IMG/VR virus record: IMGVR_UViG_3300023223_000354
Coordinates: 1-20,560 of that record
Direction: 5' to 3' (one strand)
DNA length: 20,560 nucleotides
Source: a virus
Positions 1 to 7,389 of the stretch are shown one piece after another; position 1 is the stretch's first letter, and each line of letters opens with the position of its first letter. The notes beneath the pieces were generated by a model, which saw only the letters and a list, made by a program, of their open reading frames with translations, was not told where the DNA came from and searched no databases. The position numbers were made by a program, and so were the translations under genes.

Positions 1-140
1 CTTAAACCCTAATCCCTTATCCTTGACACTCTTATTTAACCCTAATCCGTCAACCCTAAACCCTATCCCTCAACCCCAACCCTCAACCCTATCCCTAAAC
101 CCTTGACCCTCGAACCTCAACCCTCAACCCTTTCCTCAAT
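1..140. repeat. Degenerate telomere-like C-rich array (CCCTAA/CCCTCAA variants)
   Basis: About thirteen CCCT units occur in the first 140 bases, mostly as AACCCTAA, AACCCTCAA and AACCCTATCCCT, at irregular 6-9 base spacing. The plus strand is C-rich, so the minus strand carries repeated TTAGGG/TTGAGGG-like runs able to form G-quadruplexes. No reading frame makes a plausible protein. The array lies at the window edge and upstream of the terminase genes. It could be part of a phage end or packaging region, a recombination-prone intergenic repeat, or a low-complexity contig edge; the sequence alone does not decide. Confidence 0.8.
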
Positions 141-177
141 GATATCAACCCCTTAGCTATTTTTTGGTCCAATTCTT

Positions 178-269
178 GGGTGTAAAAATGGGGGTATTTC
201 TTTTTGATCTCACCTGATTTCGGTCAACTAGCACACAGTAGTTTTGACACATGCCCATTTTTTACCCCC
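178..269. repeat. Imperfect long inverted repeat with nested dyad
   Basis: The left arm GGGTGTAAAAATGGG (178-192) pairs with the right arm CCCATTTTTTACCCCC (254-269), with one extra T in the right arm and one mismatch. Inside the loop, GTCAACTA (223-230) faces TAG-TT-TTGAC (239-248), giving 5+3 pairs around a two-base bulge. This could fold as a cruciform or extended hairpin. No T-tract follows, so it is not a classical terminator. Confidence 0.45.
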
Positions 270-316
270 CGGGTGCCCGTGCCCTCTCCCCCTCCCAGTG
301 CTAGTAGTTCTCAGCC

Positions 317-345
317 TTGTAAAAATCTGAAATTAGTAATATAGA
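317..345 (+). promoter_or_regulatory. Candidate sigma70-type promoter P1
   Basis: TTGTAA (317-322) and TATAGA (340-345) are separated by exactly 17 bases, each matching four of six consensus positions. Transcription would start near 352, giving a leader of about 30 bases before the ATG at 384. This is a weak match and competes with the extended -10 box at 369-377. Confidence 0.35.
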
Positions 346-368
346 GTAGATTAGTCAGGTATATCCCG

Positions 369-377
369 TGATATAAT
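369..377 (+). promoter_or_regulatory. Perfect extended -10 promoter (TGnTATAAT)
   Basis: TGATATAAT is a full match to the extended -10 consensus (TG, one base, TATAAT), which can work without a good -35. A start site seven bases after the box falls on base 384, the A of the first ATG, predicting a leaderless message. No Shine-Dalgarno sequence lies just upstream of that ATG, which fits. It is likely the main late promoter for the terminase and head genes. Confidence 0.5.
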
Positions 378-380
378 GAG

Positions 381-398
381 TCCATGTCAAAACATGGA
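381..398 (+). promoter_or_regulatory. Perfect 7-bp dyad over the first start codon
   Basis: TCCATGT (381-387) and ACATGGA (392-398) are perfect inverted repeats around the loop CAAA, and the ATG at 384 lies inside the left arm. As DNA it is a compact operator-like dyad over the predicted transcription start. As RNA from an upstream promoter it would hide the start codon. Either would regulate the first gene; chance occurrence is possible. Confidence 0.4.
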
Positions 399-764
399 GA
401 CAAAGACAGTAACTTTGAACAATACTTGGTCAGTATGTTAGATGATTTTAACAAGTTTAAGAAATATGAACGAGTTATGGGTGATCTGATGGCAATGGTA
501 CAGAAAGGTGCCACTGTTGAATCTATATACGAGAAGTATGGCCCGGCTCTGGCCGCCCGAATGGTTATGATGGGGTTGAGTAGCAAAGATCCTAAACAAG
601 CCATTACCATGATTAAGGAAATTCACGATAGATCTCTCGGAAAGTCTAAAGAACGGCAGGAGATCTCTCATAAATTCGAGAATACGAGTGATAAGGAACT
701 TGACCGTCTAATTAATTCTGAAGAAGAACAGGTAGAGGGGCTCGAAAAAGAAAAAGTTCACTAA
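384..764 (+). CDS. Putative terminase small subunit
   Basis: This 126 aa protein is mostly helical and charged, with a Glu/Lys-rich C-terminus (EEEQVEGLEKEKVH). I infer that it is the small terminase subunit from position: it directly precedes the large terminase gene by three bases, and small subunits of about 100-180 aa usually sit there, bind the packaging site and recruit the large subunit. The central part (residues about 33-80, around MAMVQKGATVESIYEKYGPA) could hold a helix-turn-helix, as in small subunits that bind DNA, but I see no diagnostic motif. The start lacks a Shine-Dalgarno site; an extended -10 box and a dyad overlap it, suggesting leaderless or structured initiation. It could instead be an unrelated early-late gene. 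Confidence 0.5.
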   Translation: MSKHGDKDSNFEQYLVSMLDDFNKFKKYERVMGDLMAMVQKGATVESIYEKYGPALAARMVMMGLSSKDPKQAITMIKEIHDRSLGKSKERQEISHKFENTSDKELDRLINSEEEQVEGLEKEKVH

Positions 765-767
765 TCT

Positions 768-2198
768 ATGGATAGAGATGCTAAAATTCAGAAGCTGGAA
801 GCTCTGAGAGAAAAAAGAAGGCGCCTCATCGCTTCGCGCCCCGATTACACTCCAAACTCAGGACAAAAACAAGTACATAAAAGCCAGGCTTTGGTTAGGT
901 TTGTTGCTTCAGGCAATGGAGCTGGCAAGACTACAGGGGCTATTCAAGAAACTCGCTGGATGGCCTACGGCGACCACCCATATCGAAAAGTCCCGCCATT
1001 ACCGACACGTACTGTGGTTGTTCTAGATCACCCAGATAAAGTCAAGGATAAGTGGCTACCGGAACTGCGTAAATGGGTTAAGGTTGATGAGAAGTGGCTG
1101 AAAAAGAATGGGCGGCCATATGTGAACGAGATAACATGGCCGAACGGGTCCATTACGAAGTTCATGTTCCATGAACAGCCAGAGATGGTGTTTGAATCTT
1201 CTGAAGCGGACGCATACATTTTTGATGAACCCCCGCCCAGACATGCCTATATCGCATCGCGACGTGGCGGACGTTTGAAACACCGCCCTGCCTGGTACCT
1301 CATAGTTGGAACCCCGTTAGCGCAGCGTTGGATCCGAAAAGAGATTTACGAACCTTGGAAGCGTGGCAAACGTGATAATTTTGAGTGTTTTCGCTGGGAG
1401 AGTCAGATTAATGAAAGTAACCTTGCTGATGGGTACTTACATAGTTTTGCTAGGGATTTGACAGATCAAGAAAAGGAGATTCGTCTCAGAGGGAGATTCT
1501 TTGATTTGGATGGGTTGGCTTTGGCGCACTTATTTGATTACAAGACTCACGTAGTTGACCCTTGGAAATGGCCCGAAGGGTGGCCATGCGTTTTAGTTAT
1601 TGATCCACACCCTAATAAACACCACGTTGCGGTGATAATTGGAAGTGACCGAGATAGCAATCTCTTTGTTATTGCTGAGCATTCTTCAAGCTCCCATGCT
1701 GCTAAATTCGCTAAGGAATTACGGAATGGTATAATGGGGGGGAAACGAATTGTGGACCACGTTTGCGACAGTTATGGTTCAGGTAAGACTACGGGCGGGG
1801 ATGAACGCCTTTCGTTCATAGAGGTATTAAATACCAATGGAATACCCGTAAGAGCTACTACCTACGATGAAAAAGCTGACGAAGTCTTCATTGAAAAAAT
1901 TAGGAATGCCTTGGTTATCCCGGAAAATGCTGATAACTTTGGCAATAAGATACCTAGGCTTAGGTTTTTTAGCAGCTGTCCTCGCTCTATCGATGATGTG
2001 GAGAACGTAAGCTGGATGAAATATAAAGGTATTAATGAATTTAAACCTAAACTTGATATTACAAACTGTGATTTCTTAGCTTGCATTAAATATGGATTGG
2101 CATCTGGGATTTGTTTTATAAAAGGCCGAGCTAGGAGCTATAAGAGAAAGAAACTTGTATCTTCTTATGGCCAAAGACTAAGAGTTAAGAACCTATGA
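768..2198 (+). CDS. terL: Terminase large subunit (packaging ATPase and nuclease)
   Basis: This is the motor that pumps DNA into the prohead and cuts the concatemer. The N-terminal ATPase shows a Walker A loop GNGAGKTTG at residues 49-57, a Walker B with catalytic Glu at 148-154 (DAYIFDE, D153/E154), and a coupling motif IVGTP near 179-183. The C-terminal RNase H-like nuclease shows the expected acidic residues: D279 in VLVIDPHP, D334 in HVCDSYG, and D430 or D435 in LDITNCDFLA. At 476 aa it is an ordinary length for the family and appears intact. The gene follows the small-subunit candidate by three bases and its stop overlaps the portal start (ATGA), so translation is probably coupled. Confidence 0.95.
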   Translation: MDRDAKIQKLEALREKRRRLIASRPDYTPNSGQKQVHKSQALVRFVASGNGAGKTTGAIQETRWMAYGDHPYRKVPPLPTRTVVVLDHPDKVKDKWLPELRKWVKVDEKWLKKNGRPYVNEITWPNGSITKFMFHEQPEMVFESSEADAYIFDEPPPRHAYIASRRGGRLKHRPAWYLIVGTPLAQRWIRKEIYEPWKRGKRDNFECFRWESQINESNLADGYLHSFARDLTDQEKEIRLRGRFFDLDGLALAHLFDYKTHVVDPWKWPEGWPCVLVIDPHPNKHHVAVIIGSDRDSNLFVIAEHSSSSHAAKFAKELRNGIMGGKRIVDHVCDSYGSGKTTGGDERLSFIEVLNTNGIPVRATTYDEKADEVFIEKIRNALVIPENADNFGNKIPRLRFFSSCPRSIDDVENVSWMKYKGINEFKPKLDITNCDFLACIKYGLASGICFIKGRARSYKRKKLVSSYGQRLRVKNL

Positions 2199-4399
2199 GT
2201 AGCGATTTCCCACAAGATATTCAAGAACGTTCTGAACGTAATAAAATTGCAGATCCGCAAATAATCGTCCCGCTTAGGGATCAAATTCCCAAGAAATTGC
2301 TGAAAGCGTTGAAGGATGCCGACATAGGCAAGATTATTTCAGACATATGGCATAAAGGGAATGCTGAAAGACAACAATGGCTTGATAAACAAAAAACTCT
2401 TATGGCTCAATGGGATGATTTTGTAGCTAATCTTCCTGAAGGTCCTTTTGACGGGGCTTCTCAACTGCACCTTCCCACTACGTTTGTTCATGCCAAGGCT
2501 ATACACGCTCGTCTCATGGAGGCTTTATTTGGAATTGAACCTCCTTTCGTAACTAAAGCTAAAAGGGAGCAGGAAACTACTCGACTCGATATGATTGATG
2601 CCATCATGAAGCATGCCATCATGGAGTGGGCGAATCATAACGAAGGGATGAAAGAAGTCATCTCTGATTGGGTATGGGATTATGTCACTTCAGGTGTAGG
2701 GCTGCTTAAGGGGAGATGGGTACGAGAATACACGAGTTTTGTGGATGTTGAAGAGACTGTGGAAGTAGAAGAGATTGAAGGGGACGAATCTGGACTCCCC
2801 CCGGATATACGTATTGTTGAAAAGGAAGTGCTGAGAAAGATAAAGTCGTTTGATGGCCCAGAAGTTGAGCTTGTACGTCCAGAAGACTTACTAATTGTTG
2901 GTGGAGGCGGTAATGTTCAGAGGGCTCACTCTTTGATACACAGACAATGGCTCACAGCTTCGGAGTTGTGGAGTTTGACAGACCAAGAGATCTTTGATGC
3001 CGACGCAGTTGAGAAAACTATTCAGTTTGGAGAGAGTTTGAAGTCTTCGGCCATAGGTGGAGAGATTAAGCAAGATAGGGCGCTAAATACTGGCAAGACC
3101 AATGCAGATAGTGAAGCTGATCTTAGACAGTATGAAATTCTTGAGACATACATGCAGCACGATGTTAACAAAGATGGTATTAATGAAGAGATTATTGTAT
3201 GGACTCATAAAGAGACTAATGCAGTGCTTAGAGCCACCTACCTTAGACGTGCTTCGCAATACGGTGTCCGCCCATTTTTCAAAGCAGACTTTCATCGACG
3301 CTCCGGAGAAGATTATGGTGTGGGGATGGTGGAGATGATGTTTTCACTCAGCCTCGAGCAAGACGCTATGCATAATCAAGCTGTTGACGCCGGAACAATC
3401 CGAAATATGCCGTTTGGCTTTTATCGCGCCTCATCATCTCTTGATCCAGAAATTATTGATTTAGTACCAGGTGCGATGTATCCGGTGGATAATCCACAAC
3501 AGGATATATTGTTTCCTCGTGTGAATGGGGGGCATTCTTTTAATTTACAGATGTCTCAAGTAATTCAGGATCAGATTAATCGTTTGACCGGAATATCGGA
3601 TCTGAATTTTGGTCAACTTAGTGCTCAAGGGGCGGCTCGTACCGCAACCGGAACTCGAGCCCTACTTGGAGAAAGTAACATTAACCTAAACGTCCCTTTA
3701 GGTAATCTTGCAAGGCCTTGGAGGCAATGCTTACGTTTTATTTTTTCAATGCTTCAAAAGAATATTCCTACTGGTTATTCATTCCGTATAACCGGTGAGT
3801 TGGGCGAAGACTATTGGATGCAAATTAAAGATAAACAAGATTTAGAGGGTCAATTTGATTTTGATATTTCTGAAAATTCAGCGAACTCAAACCGAGCGAT
3901 ACAACAGCAAGTTGCACAACAGATCAACGCCATCACTGCCGATCCAGTGGCGATTCAGACCGGTGTGGTGAATCAGTCTGGGATTTTTGAATCTAAAAAA
4001 CTTCTACTTCAGTCTTTGGGAGTGAAAGATTGGTCTCGTTATATTACTAAACCAGACACGTCCAGAAGAGTGTTAACGCCGGGTGAAGAGGTTGCTAGAA
4101 TTTTGGCCGGAATCACTGTCAAAGTCCAATTGGGCGACGACCACCAGGGATTTATTGAATTAGTGGAAGAAATGTTAAAAAGTGATGAAGTGGCACAAGC
4201 CCATACGATAGAACAGTTGGGTCTTTTAAGAGCCCAAGCTGCGGAGCACGTCCGGGCGTTGCAAGCGTTCGAGCAGTTGCAAGCGCAAGCTAGGTCTAGG
4301 GCTCAGGTGAGTGCAAATCAAACTTCAACTGAGCAGACCACGGAACCGGTACCGCAGCAAGAGGCTCAACAAGCACCGCAAGGAGAGACGGGTGAGTAG
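2195..4399 (+). CDS. Portal protein (P22-like size)
   Basis: This 734 aa protein is assigned as the dodecameric portal at the capsid vertex through which DNA enters and leaves. The order (directly after the large terminase, before scaffold and capsid), the length close to that of the P22 portal, and features such as the Trp-rich helices at residues about 50-75 and 140-170 (SDWVWDYVTSGVGLLKGRW) support this. The C-terminal 80 residues are Gln/Ala/Glu-rich (LQAQARSRAQ then QQEAQQAPQ), consistent with the helical barrel that projects into the head in long portals. An acidic linker (VDVEETVEVEEIEGDE, near 185-200) is probably an exposed loop. The gene starts in an ATGA overlap with terL, and its 3' end overlaps a GTG-started small gene. 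Confidence 0.88.
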   Translation: MSSDFPQDIQERSERNKIADPQIIVPLRDQIPKKLLKALKDADIGKIISDIWHKGNAERQQWLDKQKTLMAQWDDFVANLPEGPFDGASQLHLPTTFVHAKAIHARLMEALFGIEPPFVTKAKREQETTRLDMIDAIMKHAIMEWANHNEGMKEVISDWVWDYVTSGVGLLKGRWVREYTSFVDVEETVEVEEIEGDESGLPPDIRIVEKEVLRKIKSFDGPEVELVRPEDLLIVGGGGNVQRAHSLIHRQWLTASELWSLTDQEIFDADAVEKTIQFGESLKSSAIGGEIKQDRALNTGKTNADSEADLRQYEILETYMQHDVNKDGINEEIIVWTHKETNAVLRATYLRRASQYGVRPFFKADFHRRSGEDYGVGMVEMMFSLSLEQDAMHNQAVDAGTIRNMPFGFYRASSSLDPEIIDLVPGAMYPVDNPQQDILFPRVNGGHSFNLQMSQVIQDQINRLTGISDLNFGQLSAQGAARTATGTRALLGESNINLNVPLGNLARPWRQCLRFIFSMLQKNIPTGYSFRITGELGEDYWMQIKDKQDLEGQFDFDISENSANSNRAIQQQVAQQINAITADPVAIQTGVVNQSGIFESKKLLLQSLGVKDWSRYITKPDTSRRVLTPGEEVARILAGITVKVQLGDDHQGFIELVEEMLKSDEVAQAHTIEQLGLLRAQAAEHVRALQAFEQLQAQARSRAQVSANQTSTEQTTEPVPQQEAQQAPQGETGE

Positions 4400-4643
4400 A
4401 AAGTATACATTGGATGTAGAGGCCAGAGAAATATTGGCCACTTTTAAAGATTCCCAATATTATGCACCAATTCTTAAATTGTTGCGTAGTATCGAGATAC
4501 GGGCAGAGAGTGATGTGCTTTCTTCCCCGTCAGAACAACAAGAGAAGGTTGTGCAAACTAAGTGGATGCTAGATGGTTGCAGTAGGACGTTGCGCAGTTT
4601 TCAAACGGAACTTAACGTTCTTAGCAAAATGGCTGAGAAGTAA
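4392..4643 (+). CDS. Small protein of the head operon, GTG start
   Basis: This 83 aa protein is not recognised. An open frame extends further 5' into the portal gene, but I place the start at GTG 4392, because AGGAGA at 4381-4386 gives a Shine-Dalgarno site with a five-base gap and the frame before it would only duplicate portal coding sequence. The overlap with the portal stop is eight bases, as expected for coupled translation. The protein appears helical (residues 8-30 and 50-80) and has no membrane segment or Cys motif. Some podoviruses carry a small head gene between portal and scaffold; a virion accessory role is a guess from place only. Confidence 0.7.
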   Translation: MSRKYTLDVEAREILATFKDSQYYAPILKLLRSIEIRAESDVLSSPSEQQEKVVQTKWMLDGCSRTLRSFQTELNVLSKMAEK

Positions 4644-4660
4644 CAGATCGAATCGTTACG

Positions 4661-4672
4661 TAATAACGGAGG
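4661..4672 (+). promoter_or_regulatory. Strong RBS leader, copy 1 (TAATAACGGAGG)
   Basis: TAATAACGGAGG occurs here just before the scaffold start at 4677, and again at 6360-6371 before the major capsid start. The GGAGG core is a near-ideal Shine-Dalgarno site; the shared AT-rich upstream half may act as a ribosome standby or enhancer sequence for the two most heavily needed head proteins. Confidence 0.5.
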
Positions 4673-4676
4673 TAAT

Positions 4677-5381
4677 ATGAGTGAAGAAGATAAAACCGGT
4701 ATTGAAGATGCTGCAGGAGAAAAACCCACCGAAGATTTCGCAAATCTTAAAACTGAGATGGCGCGAAAGTTTGATAATACTAAAACAGAACTAGCTACGT
4801 TAAAGCAGCAAAATACCCAAGTGCTAGCTGCTTTGGATGCTCTTGCTAAGAGTTCTGCTCCTAAGAAGAATCCAACAGAAGAGGAGGATGAGGATCTTAT
4901 GTATAGTAATCCTGCTGAATATAAACGAAGAATGAAAGCAGAGATTAAAGCTGAAGTAAGCCAAGATGTTGATGCTAATATGGCAGTTAACCAAACTTAT
5001 CAAAATACTGTTTCTGAATTAGTGGGACAATTTCCAGAGTTAAATATAGCCGATTCAGATATGTACAAAGCTACCATGAAGATTTTGGATACATACCCTA
5101 AAAGTCAGAGAATGGACCCAGCCACTATGAGGGCGGCATCCTATCAAGCAGCAGCTAACATAGAATTGACTCCCAAACCTAAGAGAAAGACCACGTCGGA
5201 TGATGATAGTTTTTCTTTGTCAGCCGCCCCTCCGGGGTCTAGGAAATCCAAATCGGCTCCGATGGCGGGGTCTGAAGTTGTAGCAATTGCTAGTTTATTT
5301 GGATTAGATACTAGTGATAAAAAAGTATTGGAAAATTTGGAAAAGCATACCAAAAGAGACACTTATGCGAGGTGGAGGTAA
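4677..5381 (+). CDS. Putative scaffolding protein
   Basis: This 234 aa, highly charged, hydrophilic protein has an acidic N-terminus, a heptad-like helix at about 22-60 (KTEMARKFDNTKTELATLKQ), an acidic EEEDEDL patch near 68-75, a low-complexity Lys/Ser/Pro stretch at 165-195, and a helical basic C-terminal end. Together with its place between portal and major capsid, this fits the internal scaffold around which the capsid shell is built. Scaffold C-termini usually contact the coat, and here the last 40 residues form a compact charged helix. A strong GGAGG site precedes it within a 12-base leader motif (TAATAACGGAGG) also found before the capsid gene. No protease-type scaffold motif is visible. 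Confidence 0.65.
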   Translation: MSEEDKTGIEDAAGEKPTEDFANLKTEMARKFDNTKTELATLKQQNTQVLAALDALAKSSAPKKNPTEEEDEDLMYSNPAEYKRRMKAEIKAEVSQDVDANMAVNQTYQNTVSELVGQFPELNIADSDMYKATMKILDTYPKSQRMDPATMRAASYQAAANIELTPKPKRKTTSDDDSFSLSAAPPGSRKSKSAPMAGSEVVAIASLFGLDTSDKKVLENLEKHTKRDTYARWR

Positions 5382-5383
5382 TA

Positions 5384-5851
5384 ATGAATAGGACAAAGAG
5401 TGGACAGAAATCAATATCCGATAAGCCCAAAACAGCTGATTTAACTCCAGTAAATCATGATGATATATATTCTAACCCCTTGAAATTACCTAAGGAACTT
5501 GAAGATGAATTGGATAAAAAGAATCTTGTACCTAGGTTTATTAGTGCTAAGGAGTTATATAAGAATCAGGGGTATCATAAGGCAGGATGGCGTCCATATA
5601 AGCGGAGATATGATACAATGGAGAAACCAGAACGAGATTTTCATCAGGGATCAGACCCTGAAGGTATTATTCGACGCGGAGACTGTATTTTAGCGGTTAA
5701 GAGTAAAGAAGAGGTTCAGCGCCATAAAAGATTTTTGGCTGTAAAAGCTGAGAGATATAAAGACTATAATCGCCAACAAGCTGATGAGTTAAGGAAAATA
5801 GCTAAGGAACACGGCGGAGCAGTTATCCACGAGGGATATGAAGAAAACTAA
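5384..5851 (+). CDS. Conserved-looking head operon protein of unknown function
   Basis: This protein is 155 aa from ATG 5384. A GTG at 5372 lies in frame, but it sits within the Shine-Dalgarno sequence GGAGG (5374-5378), which is spaced five bases from ATG 5384, so the later start is chosen. The protein is hydrophilic with a Lys/Arg-rich, aromatic middle (GWRPYKRRYD near 70) and a C-terminal helix (residues about 105-145). It has no signal peptide, membrane segment or Cys motif. It lies two bases after the scaffold stop and before the decoration candidate, so a head-assembly or minor head role is likely, but the family is not recognised. Confidence 0.75.
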   Translation: MNRTKSGQKSISDKPKTADLTPVNHDDIYSNPLKLPKELEDELDKKNLVPRFISAKELYKNQGYHKAGWRPYKRRYDTMEKPERDFHQGSDPEGIIRRGDCILAVKSKEEVQRHKRFLAVKAERYKDYNRQQADELRKIAKEHGGAVIHEGYEEN

Positions 5852-5873
5852 TACCAAAATGGAGGAATGTTAA

Positions 5874-6362
5874 ATGGCAAATCCAGATCGTCCTAGTGGC
5901 TACCGGCCAAAAGGTGAGATTAAGAACACTATTGAAATGACTGCAGGGGCCAGATGTTTCCCAGGAGATTGTCTAAATCTTAAATCCGATGGAAAGATTG
6001 ATCCAGCAGCCGCAGGAGAAGATATTTACGGCGTGGCTTTAAGTTATGCTGATGCAGATGGAGATAAGGTATTAGTTTCTTGTGAACCTGATCAACTATA
6101 TATTTCTCAGGCAGATGAAGCAGATATTACTGCTCAGACTTCTATTGGAAACATGGCTGATATTGTAGCCACTGCTGGAGACACAACTTACAATCTTTCT
6201 AGACAAGAACTTGATAGTTCGACGGCGGGCGCTGCTAGTGCTCAGATGGCCATTCTAGGTAAAGTTCCTCAAGAAGGAAATGATTTTGGTGCTAATGTGG
6301 AATTAGTATGTAAGATTAACGAGCATCAGATCAAAGGTGAAAACGACTCTAGCGGAGTCTAA
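5874..6362 (+). CDS. Putative head decoration (capsid-stabilising) protein
   Basis: This 162 aa protein is rich in Gly, Ala, Asp and beta-strand-like segments (DIYGVALSYADADGDKVLVS near 51-70). Proteins of this kind, of 110-170 aa and encoded immediately before the major capsid gene, commonly sit on the outer capsid surface; the pattern of an N-terminal arm followed by a short beta-tulip/sandwich with alternating G-x-A turns resembles lambda gpD-like and related decoration proteins. That assignment is inferred from context and composition. GGAGG at 5862-5866 provides a good ribosome site and 17 bases separate its stop from the capsid gene. Two Cys (near 28 and 33) and two more in the strands could be free in a cytoplasm-assembled particle. 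Confidence 0.6.
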   Translation: MANPDRPSGYRPKGEIKNTIEMTAGARCFPGDCLNLKSDGKIDPAAAGEDIYGVALSYADADGDKVLVSCEPDQLYISQADEADITAQTSIGNMADIVATAGDTTYNLSRQELDSSTAGAASAQMAILGKVPQEGNDFGANVELVCKINEHQIKGENDSSGV

Positions 6363-6371
6363 TAACGGAGG
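6360..6371 (+). promoter_or_regulatory. Strong RBS leader, copy 2 (TAATAACGGAGG)
   Basis: This is an exact 12-base repeat of the element at 4661-4672. It overlaps the stop codon of the preceding gene and ends eight bases before the capsid ATG at 6380. It probably drives high translation of the capsid protein. Confidence 0.5.
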
Positions 6372-6379
6372 AATAGTAT

Positions 6380-7312
6380 ATGAGTTCTGCACCAGTAGCA
6401 TTAAGACCGAATTATGGAGATTTTTTTGGCACAAGTATGCTGCCAGTTCTGGAGGAGATTTTTCGTTCAGAACTTCCAATGCATCCACGTAGGAGAGATC
6501 AACTTTTTAAAACAGTATCTCATGATAGAGATATTTGGCAATCCAGTGAAATGCATGATATGCCGTTGTTTAAAGAGGTGGCTGAGGGTAGTGAATATAG
6601 CTTTGAGAGATCTAAGCAAGGGGCGAATAAAACCCTTACTATTGTTAAATTTGGCCTTGGCTTTTCTATTAGTGAAGAGGCAGTAGAAGACGGTAAATTT
6701 GATTTTATCGCCGATATGGTAAGAAAACTTGCCAAGTCAGCTCGAGAGAGTCAAGAGATTAGAGGTATGAATATCTTTAATAACGGATTTACTACCGAGA
6801 CAACTGCAGATGGTCAGCCTGTTTTTGACACTGCTCACACTCTTCCTTCAGGGGGCACGTTTAGAAATGAACTTTCTACATCTGCCGATCTGTCGGAAAC
6901 TAGTTTGGATACGGCCCTTACTGACTTTGAAACTCAGTTCGTAGGGGATTCCGGGATTATCAATAACATTAAGCCTAAAATGCTTGTTGTTCATAGTTCT
7001 CAGAGACGGTTAGCCAAAGAACTTATTGGTTCAGAACTTAAACCTAATACAACTGATAATAACCTTAACGCCCTAAAAGATGAGGGTCTTATGGTGGTTT
7101 CTTCCCCTCACCTTACCGACACAGATGCTTGGTTCTTGACTGCTTCTCCAATTGAGACTGGCCTTAGAATTATTCAGCGAACAGGGATCGAAACCAAAGC
7201 TGCTGGCCCTGATGTAGGGTTTAAGAGTGATAGTATCCTCTATAAATCTAGGTATCGGGAAGAGCTGGGTGTAACGCATCCTTACGGAGTGTACGGCTCT
7301 CCTGGAGCTTAA
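6380..7312 (+). CDS. Major capsid protein, HK97 fold
   Basis: This 310 aa protein is taken as the shell subunit. Its C-terminal half shows the family-like order of a strand-helix (KPKMLVVHSSQRRLAKEL, residues 195-212), a dNxLNxLKDEGLMVVSSP stretch, an aromatic aWFLTASP strand and a final GxxYKSRYREELGV segment, as in Mu gpT-like and other HK97-fold capsids. The N-terminal arm and long spine helix (DFIADMVRKLAKSARESQEI, near 112-131) also fit. No N-terminal prohead protease domain is fused and no protease gene was seen nearby, so maturation by cleavage is not indicated. It is preceded by a near-ideal ribosome site and surrounded by head genes, and appears complete. Confidence 0.85.
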   Translation: MSSAPVALRPNYGDFFGTSMLPVLEEIFRSELPMHPRRRDQLFKTVSHDRDIWQSSEMHDMPLFKEVAEGSEYSFERSKQGANKTLTIVKFGLGFSISEEAVEDGKFDFIADMVRKLAKSARESQEIRGMNIFNNGFTTETTADGQPVFDTAHTLPSGGTFRNELSTSADLSETSLDTALTDFETQFVGDSGIINNIKPKMLVVHSSQRRLAKELIGSELKPNTTDNNLNALKDEGLMVVSSPHLTDTDAWFLTASPIETGLRIIQRTGIETKAAGPDVGFKSDSILYKSRYREELGVTHPYGVYGSPGA

Positions 7313-7326
7313 TAAAATTTAGTACT

Positions 7327-7371
7327 GGCCGTCACAAACGGTCTTCCTAGAAAGTTAATTACTTATTCTAG
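7327..7371 (+). terminator. Two adjacent stem-loops after the capsid gene
   Basis: GGCCGT/ACGGTC (7327-7332 with 7338-7343, one G-T pair, five-base loop) is followed by CTAGAA/TTCTAG (7347-7352 with 7366-7371). Neither has a good U-tract, so this is a weak terminator or an RNA-stabilising element that may set capsid transcript levels, rather than a clear terminator. Confidence 0.35.
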
Positions 7372-7389
7372 CAGATATTAGGAGGAAAT

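Larger units (their letters stand above)
141..383. other. Non-coding leader region upstream of the terminase operon
   Basis: No convincing gene is present. The stretch holds a long imperfect inverted repeat (178-192 with 254-269), a nested imperfect dyad (223-248), a C-rich run (about 265-297) and, at its 3' end, promoter-like sequences feeding the gene at 384. Its position before the small terminase candidate makes it a reasonable place for a packaging recognition site, but no known cos or pac sequence is recognised. Confidence 0.5.

Noticed and set aside
1-140. Eukaryotic telomere or chromosome end
   Set aside because: The repeat is degenerate and is followed directly by a complete phage packaging and head gene block with bacterial ribosome sites, so eukaryotic origin of the window is not supported.
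311-610. Minus-strand open frame over the leader and small terminase gene
   Set aside because: It is antisense to the 384-764 gene and to the promoter region, has no ribosome site and no recognisable protein features.
3102-3338. Plus-strand 78 codon frame inside the portal gene
   Set aside because: It is an out-of-frame shadow of portal coding sequence without a ribosome site.
4311-4391. Upstream extension of the 83 aa gene into the portal gene
   Set aside because: It has no ribosome site for the earlier start, whereas AGGAGA is ideally placed for GTG 4392.
5372-5383. GTG at 5372 as the start of the 155 aa gene
   Set aside because: The codon lies in the Shine-Dalgarno sequence that serves ATG 5384 and overlaps the scaffold stop; the later start has ideal spacing.
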